This document shows, piece after piece, positions 5,643-10,216 of a DNA stretch of 10,216 bases. How positions within the stretch are numbered: the first letter of the stretch is position 1; each line of letters starts with the position of its first letter. This DNA comes from Chloroflexota bacterium. GTDB lineage: Bacteria; Chloroflexota; Anaerolineae; UBA4142. A model generated the notes under the pieces. It saw only the letters and a list, made by a program, of their open reading frames with translations. It was not told where the DNA came from and searched no databases. Location of the stretch: positions 1 to 10,216 of the forward strand of contig JACQEA010000326.1 in the NCBI GenBank assembly GCA_016200825.1. Reading direction: 5' to 3'. The position numbers and the translations under genes were made by a program.

Positions 5643-8630
5643 ATGAACAACCACCCCACAGGCACCGTTACCTTTCTCTTCACCGACATCGAAGGCAGCA
5701 CGCAACTCTGGGAACATCACCACGAGTGGATGGAACGCGCGCACAAAACGCAAGAACGCATTCTGCGCGACGCGGTCGCGCGGCACAACGGGTACGCGTA
5801 CAAAATGATCGGCGACGCGTTCCAAATCGCGTTTGCCACCGCGCGCGACGCGTTGGACGCGGCAATTGACGCGCAACGAGCGCTATTGGAAGTTGGAAAT
5901 TGGAAGTTAGATGTTAGAAATGCCGCGTCTAACTTCCAATCTCTAACTTCTAATCTCCAATTGCGCGTCCGCATGGCATTGCACACCGGCGTCACCGAAG
6001 AACGCGGAGACGATTATGTGGGTCCGGTTTTGAATCGCGTCGCGCGGTTAATGAGCGCGGGACACGGCGGGCAGATTCTTATCTCAGACGCGACCGAATC
6101 GCTCGTGCGCGATCGTTTGCCCATGAATATTTCTTTGCGCGATATGGGCGAGCGACGACTGAAAGATTTGACGCGCGCGGAGCATGTGTATCAGATCGTC
6201 GCCGCTGATTTGCCTTCTGATTTTCCTCCACTCAAAACGCTCGATACACTTCCAAATAATCTTCCCATTCAACTCACATCGTTTATCGGAAGAGAAAAAG
6301 AGATTGAAGAGATAAAAAGGTTAATCGCGAAAACGCGGTTGCTTACGCTCACAGGTTCGGGCGGCTGCGGCAAGACGCGGTTAGCGACCCAGGTTGCGGC
6401 GGAGATGCTGGACGTTTTCAAAGATGGAGTTTGGTTCATCGAACTCGCGCCCCTCGCGGATCCTGCGCTCGTACCGCAAAGCATCGCGAGCGTTTTTGGG
6501 ATCCGCGATGAAAGCGGACGTCCGATCCAAATCGCAGTCACCGATTACCTGCGCGACAAAAATCTTCTGCTCGTTCTCGACAACTGTGAGCATGTAATTC
6601 AAGCCAGCGCGCAACTCGCGGACGCGCTTTTGCACGCGTGCGCGAAACTTTCGATTCTCGCGAGCAGTCGCGAGGCGCTCGGCGTCGCGGGTGAGACCGC
6701 GTATCGCGTTCCATCATTGCAAATTCCAAATCCCAAAGACCAAATCCCAACTTCCACGCTCACGCAATATGAAGGGGTGCGCTTGTTCATTGACCGCGCG
6801 GTTGCCGTTCAAAAGAATTTTCAAGTGACGAATGCGAACGCGCCAGCGGTCGCGCAGATTTGTCATCGGCTCGATGGAATTCCGCTCGCGATTGAACTGG
6901 CGGCATCGCGGGTCAAAGTTTTTTCGGCGGAGGAGATCGAGGCGCGGCTCGATGATCGCTTTCGATTGCTCACGGGTGGCAGTCGCACCGCGTTGGCGCG
7001 TCAACAAACTCTGCGCGCGCTGATTGATTGGAGTTACAGTTTGTTGTCAGAGCCAGAGCGCGTTTTGTTGCGGCGTTTATCCGTTTTCGCGGGCGGATGG
7101 ACGTTCGATGCGGCGGAGGAAATTGCAAACCCCAACTCCCAAGACCCCAAAACCCAAGTTGGAAGTTGGGATTTGGGAATTGGGATTTTAGATCCGCTCA
7201 CGCACCTCATAGACAAATCGCTCGTCATCGCGGAAGAACACAACGGCGCGACGCGCTATCGAATGCTCGAAACGATTCGGCAGTACGCGCGGGATAAATT
7301 ATTGGAATCGGATGAAGGCGCGCGCGTGCGCGACCGCCATTTGGATTTCTATTTGAAATTTGCGGAAGACGCAGAACCAAAATTAGGTGGTGAGGAACAA
7401 CTGACATGGTTCAATCGTTTGGAAACTGAACACGACAATTTGCGCTTTGCCTTGGAGTGGTCATTGAGCGAACAGAGAATAGAAAAGGGATTGCGGATTG
7501 GAGGAGCGCTTGATAGGTTTTGGTTTGCGCGAGGTTATTGGAACGAAGCATATCAGAGACTAACCGATCTTTTGAAAACGCAAGGTGGAGGCAGGCGAAC
7601 GCTTGCGCGCGGCAAGGTATTGCGCGCCGCGGGGGAATTCACGAATCGGATTGGATATTTTGAAGACTCGCGTTCTCTTTTTGAAGAGAGCATTACCATT
7701 CTGAGAGAACTCGGGGCAGAAGGCAGAGAACTTCTGGAACTTGCGCTGACTCGTTATGCTCTTGCACTAACTTGGCGCGATCTCGCCTCGGCACGTCCAT
7801 ACGTCGATGAAGCCGCTCGGCTGAGCCGCGAATCGGGCAATCGCCGCAATCTTGCCGCAGCCCTCAATGTCTTGGCGGGTAACGTCAGACGGACAGGGGA
7901 TTTCGAATCGGCTCGGAAATTTTTTGGGGAAAGCGTAGAGATATATCGAGAACTTGGAAATAGTAGCATCTACACAACTGTCCTTGGCAATCTGGGATTG
8001 CTCTATCTTGATTACGGTGATCTAGAAAAAGCGAAAGAGTATCTCGAAAAAGCGGTGGCGATTTCGCGACAAGTGGGTAACAAACAGAGTTTTGCTTCGG
8101 CAACCGCAGGCCTGGGGAATATTGCGCGACTACGTGGTCAGTACGATGAAGCAGAATCATTGCTAAAGCAAGCGATTGCTGAATTTCGAGAATTAGGAGA
8201 TAAGATGTTCGTTGCGCGCCAACTCGTTTCGATGGGTCGTTTGCAATTGGCAATAGGCAATCAACTGCTGGCGGAGCAACACCTGAGAGAAGCGCTATCG
8301 CTGTTCAAAGAAACAGGCGCACGAATCTTTATCCCATGGTCGCTAGAAAGTTTTGCCTTTCTTTGTACAGCGTTAAACACTCCAGTGCGCGCCGCGCGGC
8401 TCTTCGGCGCGGCTGAATCGCTGCGGGAGAAACTTGGCACGCCCCTTGTGCCTATCGAGCGCAAGGAATACGAGTCGTATCTAACTTCCGCGCGCGCACA
8501 ACTGGATGAATCAACATTCAACGCCGCGTGGAATGAAGGGCGCGCGATGAGCATGGAGCAGGCGGTGGAATACGCAATGGAAGAAAAATCCCAAATCCCA
8601 AAAGACCAAATTGCAAATCCAAATGAATGA
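5643..8630 (+). CDS. Class III adenylate/guanylate cyclase - STAND ATPase - TPR regulator
   Basis: A 995-residue signalling protein. Residues 7-185 are a class III nucleotide cyclase domain: FLFTDIEGST has the first metal Asp (Asp15), KMIGDAF has the second (Asp58) with a possible purine-contacting Lys54, and NRVAR gives the transition-state Asn131 and Arg135, so it should be catalytic. Residues 210-480 are an AfsR-type STAND NTPase with Walker A GSGGCGKT (238-245), Walker B LLLVLDNCEH (308-317) and the GxP motif GIPLAIEL (412-419). A winged-helix-like segment follows (LIDWSYSLLSEPERVLLRRL), then TPR-like helical repeats (about 570-930) and an LFGAAE...AWNEGRAM tail usual for this family. No DNA-binding or membrane domain is visible, so it should be cytoplasmic, with the TPRs sensing a partner or ligand. 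Four repeat-derived stretches interrupt it (residues about 84-107, 360-372, 495-516, 982-995). CGCG is sparse between 7660 and 8340. No clear ribosome-binding site precedes the ATG. Confidence 0.93.
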   Translation: MNNHPTGTVTFLFTDIEGSTQLWEHHHEWMERAHKTQERILRDAVARHNGYAYKMIGDAFQIAFATARDALDAAIDAQRALLEVGNWKLDVRNAASNFQSLTSNLQLRVRMALHTGVTEERGDDYVGPVLNRVARLMSAGHGGQILISDATESLVRDRLPMNISLRDMGERRLKDLTRAEHVYQIVAADLPSDFPPLKTLDTLPNNLPIQLTSFIGREKEIEEIKRLIAKTRLLTLTGSGGCGKTRLATQVAAEMLDVFKDGVWFIELAPLADPALVPQSIASVFGIRDESGRPIQIAVTDYLRDKNLLLVLDNCEHVIQASAQLADALLHACAKLSILASSREALGVAGETAYRVPSLQIPNPKDQIPTSTLTQYEGVRLFIDRAVAVQKNFQVTNANAPAVAQICHRLDGIPLAIELAASRVKVFSAEEIEARLDDRFRLLTGGSRTALARQQTLRALIDWSYSLLSEPERVLLRRLSVFAGGWTFDAAEEIANPNSQDPKTQVGSWDLGIGILDPLTHLIDKSLVIAEEHNGATRYRMLETIRQYARDKLLESDEGARVRDRHLDFYLKFAEDAEPKLGGEEQLTWFNRLETEHDNLRFALEWSLSEQRIEKGLRIGGALDRFWFARGYWNEAYQRLTDLLKTQGGGRRTLARGKVLRAAGEFTNRIGYFEDSRSLFEESITILRELGAEGRELLELALTRYALALTWRDLASARPYVDEAARLSRESGNRRNLAAALNVLAGNVRRTGDFESARKFFGESVEIYRELGNSSIYTTVLGNLGLLYLDYGDLEKAKEYLEKAVAISRQVGNKQSFASATAGLGNIARLRGQYDEAESLLKQAIAEFRELGDKMFVARQLVSMGRLQLAIGNQLLAEQHLREALSLFKETGARIFIPWSLESFAFLCTALNTPVRAARLFGAAESLREKLGTPLVPIERKEYESYLTSARAQLDESTFNAAWNEGRAMSMEQAVEYAMEEKSQIPKDQIANPNE
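5893..5960 (+). repeat. In-frame palindromic repeat A in cyclase domain
   Basis: TTGGAAATTGGAAGTTAGA (5893-5911) faces TCTAACTTCTAATCTCCAA (5942-5960), complementary at 17 of 19 positions. An alternative perfect 13-bp stem joins 5899-5911 and 5928-5940. It encodes residues 84-107, between the helix ending AQRALLE and the strand VRMALHTG, where related cyclases usually have a short loop. Confidence 0.8.
6719..6756 (+). repeat. In-frame CCAAATCCC-type repeat B in STAND domain
   Basis: The stretch contains CCAAATCCCAAAGACCAAAT (6726-6745), nearly identical to part of repeat D at 8592-8612. It encodes a polar, low-complexity loop (IPNPKDQIPTST) before YEGVRLFIDRA. Confidence 0.7.
7126..7189 (+). 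repeat. In-frame palindromic repeat C between STAND and TPR parts
   Basis: CCCAACTCCCAA (7131-7142) pairs with TTGGAAGTTGGG (7159-7170) at 11 of 12 positions, and the pattern continues with GATTTGGGAATTGGGA. The right arm carries the reverse complement of the CCCAAATCCC motif of repeats B and D. It encodes about residues 495-516, just before LDPLTHLIDKSLV. Confidence 0.75.
8586..8622 (+). repeat. CCAAATCCC-type repeat D at the cyclase/HoxU-like gene junction
   Basis: AAATCCCAAATCCCAAAAGA and the following CCAAATTGCAAATCC resemble repeat B (6719-6756). The repeat encodes the last residues of the cyclase-STAND protein (KSQIPKDQIANP) and ends directly before the ATG of the HoxU-like gene at 8623. 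It occupies the place of that gene's ribosome-binding site, and no purine-rich Shine-Dalgarno sequence is left. Confidence 0.7.
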
Positions 8631-9312
8631 CATCACACTCACCATAGACAATCAAACTCTTACCGTCCCGCCCGGCACAACGATTTTGCAAGCCGCGCGG
8701 CAAATCAAAAAAGAAATTCCGACGATTTGCTATCACGAACATTTTACCGCGCCGTCGCTGTGCCGCATGTGCGTGGTCGAAGTGGAAAAATCGCGCGTGT
8801 TGGTTGCCGCGTGCTCGCGGGAATGTGAAAATGGAATGGTCGTGAAAACCGATTCGCCGCGCGTGCAACAGTCGCGCAAAACGATTTTGGAAATGTTGAA
8901 CAGCGCGGTGGATTTATCAGCCGCGCCCGAAATTCAAAACTATATGCGGACGTACGGCGCGAACCCACGCGCGTACGCGGATGGAAAAAAGCGCGCGTTG
9001 CCATTGCACGACGACAATCCATTTTATTTGCGCGATTATTCGAAATGTATTTTGTGCTGGCGGTGCGTGCAAGCGTGCGGCGAAGACGTACAATGGACAT
9101 TTGCGATTTATCGCGGCGGGCGCGGGTTTGACGCGCGCATCGCGACGTTTTTCGATGTGGCGATTCCGCAAAGCACGTGCGTCTATTGCGGCAATTGCGT
9201 GCAAGCGTGTCCGACCGGCGCGCTGAAATCGAAACGCGAATTTTGGTTTGAGAACGGACGCGATCTGCGCGAACTCGCGCGTGAATCACGGATAGCAAAG
9301 AAGAAAAGGTAA
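8623..9312 (+). CDS. HoxU/NuoG-N-like iron-sulfur electron-transfer subunit
   Basis: A 229-residue protein expected to pass electrons between the diaphorase and a catalytic subunit in the cytoplasm. Residues 1-80 are a [2Fe-2S] ferredoxin-like domain with Cys spacing x10-x2-x13 (TIC, SLCRMC, AAC). The middle part (MLNSAVDLSAAPEIQNYM) aligns in position with the NuoG/HoxU region that normally carries the His-Cys3 cluster, but none of those ligands is present. The C-terminal part has two [4Fe-4S] motifs, CILCWRCVQAC and CVYCGNCVQACPTGAL. Length fits HoxU (about 235). ATG 8623 was chosen; an in-frame TTG at 8611 lies inside a repeat. The gene overlaps the preceding stop by 8 bases, so translation may be coupled. 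It is probably the partner of the NuoEF fusion at 2873-4714. Hydrogenase, formate dehydrogenase or another NAD-linked enzyme cannot be told apart here. Confidence 0.87.
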   Translation: MNDITLTIDNQTLTVPPGTTILQAARQIKKEIPTICYHEHFTAPSLCRMCVVEVEKSRVLVAACSRECENGMVVKTDSPRVQQSRKTILEMLNSAVDLSAAPEIQNYMRTYGANPRAYADGKKRALPLHDDNPFYLRDYSKCILCWRCVQACGEDVQWTFAIYRGGRGFDARIATFFDVAIPQSTCVYCGNCVQACPTGALKSKREFWFENGRDLRELARESRIAKKKR

Positions 9313-9315
9313 CAC

Positions 9316-9397
9316 GTCATTGCGAACGAGCGAATGCGAGTGAAGCAATCCCCAAGAGACATTTGGAGATTGCTTCGCAAAAACCGCTCGCAATGAC
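9316..9397 (+). repeat. 82-bp palindromic element, intergenic copy
   Basis: The outer arms are GTCATTGCGA (9316-9325) and TCGCAATGAC (9388-9397); the inner arms are GAAGCAATC (9342-9350) and GATTGCTTC (9368-9376). Both pairs match the element inside the NuoF gene. It fills nearly all of the gap between the HoxU-like gene and the next. Its long hairpin could also act as a transcript end or stabiliser, though it lacks a T-tract. Confidence 0.88.
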
Positions 9398-9410
9398 ATC
9401 ACGACACTAC

Positions 9411-9416
9411 AGGAGG
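9411..9416 (+). promoter_or_regulatory. Shine-Dalgarno site for membrane protein gene
   Basis: AGGAGG lies 5 bases before the ATG at 9422, a near-ideal ribosome-binding site that fixes the start of the last gene. It is the strongest such site in the window together with 721-728. Confidence 0.75.
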
Positions 9417-9421
9417 AGACA

Positions 9422-10216
9422 ATGCAATTCATTCTCGGTCCGCGCAATTCTGCGCTCGTGCTGGTAATCCTCGAAGCGATTATCCTCGCGGGATTGTTCT
9501 ACGGATTTTATTTGATGCGCGTCAAACGCGATCGCGCCGCGCACGAAAAAAATCAGACGCGCTGGGTGATCTTTAATCTCATTCTGATTCTCGCGGTGAT
9601 GGTCGTTGGATTTTATCGCTACGTCGTTCTGGGCGGCGCGGCGAATCCACTCACTGCGCAGTTGATGATCGGTCACGCGATCTCCGGCACGCTCATTCAA
9701 CTGATGGGCATTTTCATCATCTTGCAAATGAAGCGCAAAATTCCAGAGCGATTTCGTTTCAAGAATTACAAATTGTTTATGCGCGTCCTGCTCACGTTCT
9801 GGACTTTGCAAACGCTTGGCGGATTTGGACTCTATTACTTTCAATACGTTCAACCCGCGAGCGCGTCCGCGCCCGCTTCCAACGTCGCGCGATTACAACG
9901 CGCCGCGGACGATCTGACGATTCACGCGGACGAGCTCGCGACCGCGGCGAAACGCGGCAACTTGCAATCCACCAAACGCCACGCGGAACACCTTGTCAAT
10001 TTGATCGCGGGAAAAAATTCCAGCGATTACGGCGACGTGGATAAAGATGGATTCATCGAAGATCCCGGCGACGGGACCGGCGCGATCAGTTTGCTCAAGA
10101 CCGCGCGCGAGGACATCGCGAAAGCGGGCGCGAAAAGCGCGGACGCGGGAAAAATCGCGGATGTGGTGAACGACGCGTTGGTGCGCGTGCTCGCGAGCAG
10201 TAAAACTATTTTGCAA
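9422..10216 (+). CDS. Four-helix membrane protein (DUF420-like) with EF-hand-like extracytoplasmic region, 3' end outside window
   Basis: The frame stays open for 265 codons to the window end. Hydrophobic segments are at about residues 10-32, 49-70, 80-102 and 119-141. The positive loops RVKRDR (33-38) and KRKIPERFRFK (104-114) predict an outside N-terminus and an outside C-terminal part. The membrane part, with His85 in IGHAISGTLIQL and a WTLQTLGGFGLYYF last helix, resembles the DUF420/YozB family; that link is tentative. After an Ala/Ser-Pro spacer (145-153) comes a helical region containing RHAEHLVNLIAGKN and then DVDKDGFIED (205-214), with acidic residues at positions 1, 3, 5 and 9 of an EF-hand-like calcium loop. 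The canonical position-12 Glu is not present. Function unknown; a redox or metal-related membrane role is only a guess. It may belong to a separate unit from the diaphorase genes, as the palindromic element lies between. Confidence 0.75.
   Translation, partial: MQFILGPRNSALVLVILEAIILAGLFYGFYLMRVKRDRAAHEKNQTRWVIFNLILILAVMVVGFYRYVVLGGAANPLTAQLMIGHAISGTLIQLMGIFIILQMKRKIPERFRFKNYKLFMRVLLTFWTLQTLGGFGLYYFQYVQPASASAPASNVARLQRAADDLTIHADELATAAKRGNLQSTKRHAEHLVNLIAGKNSSDYGDVDKDGFIEDPGDGTGAISLLKTAREDIAKAGAKSADAGKIADVVNDALVRVLASSKTILQ

Noticed and set aside
5893..8622. CRISPR-like array from the spaced CCAAATCCC repeats
   Set aside because: Copies are imperfect, in both orientations, irregularly spaced by 0.4-1.4 kb and lie within an intact coding frame.
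8744..9298. 184-codon minus-strand frame opposite the HoxU-like gene
   Set aside because: It is Arg/Ser/Thr-rich with no motif, and the opposite strand carries three intact iron-sulfur motifs. High GC makes long antisense frames common.

Overview
The window looks like chromosomal DNA from an uncultured member of the Chloroflexota, probably Anaerolineae-like. This is an inference from gene content (enzyme-like lipoproteins, a cyclase-STAND-TPR regulator, NuoEF/HoxU-type electron-transfer proteins), from very strong use of GCG/CGC codons and CGCG tetramers, and from the many short dispersed palindromic repeats. No rRNA or marker gene is present to prove it. All seven convincing genes, plus one doubtful short ORF, lie on the + strand.

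Layout. Positions 2-2814 hold three tandem paralogous metal-dependent hydrolases of the amidohydrolase/TatD-like TIM-barrel type. The first is cut by the window edge; the other two are complete lipoproteins with proline/threonine-rich linkers. Positions 2873-4714 encode a NuoE-NuoF fusion (diaphorase: NADH, FMN, [2Fe-2S], [4Fe-4S]). Positions 4715-4998 are repeat-rich, with one doubtful short ORF. Positions 4999-5616 encode a TPMT-family methyltransferase. Positions 5643-8630 encode a 995-residue class III nucleotide cyclase-STAND ATPase-TPR protein. Positions 8623-9312 encode a HoxU/NuoG-N-like iron-sulfur protein. Positions 9422-10216 hold the start of a four-helix membrane protein with an EF-hand-like loop, which runs off the window.

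How the genes may work together. The NuoEF fusion and the HoxU-like protein together have the architecture of a diaphorase module (compare HoxF/HoxU of NAD-reducing hydrogenases, or NAD-linked formate dehydrogenases), passing electrons between NAD(H) and an unseen catalytic subunit. They are split by 3.9 kb carrying the methyltransferase and the cyclase-STAND regulator. The regulator overlaps the HoxU-like start by 8 bases.

The most interesting layer is the repeats. At least four kinds of short repeat occur, and several are translated inside genes. A 109-bp palindromic element with perfect 15-bp ends sits in frame in the NuoF domain, between its two flavin/NADH-site motifs, and a relative lies intergenically at 9316-9397. 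A second repeat class (CCAAATCCC/TTGGGATTT-type) occurs four times in the cyclase-STAND gene, always in frame at domain edges or loops. The last copy forms that protein's C-terminus and abuts the next start codon. A third repeat flanks the methyltransferase in inverted orientation. This resembles the in-frame palindromic elements known from Rickettsia.
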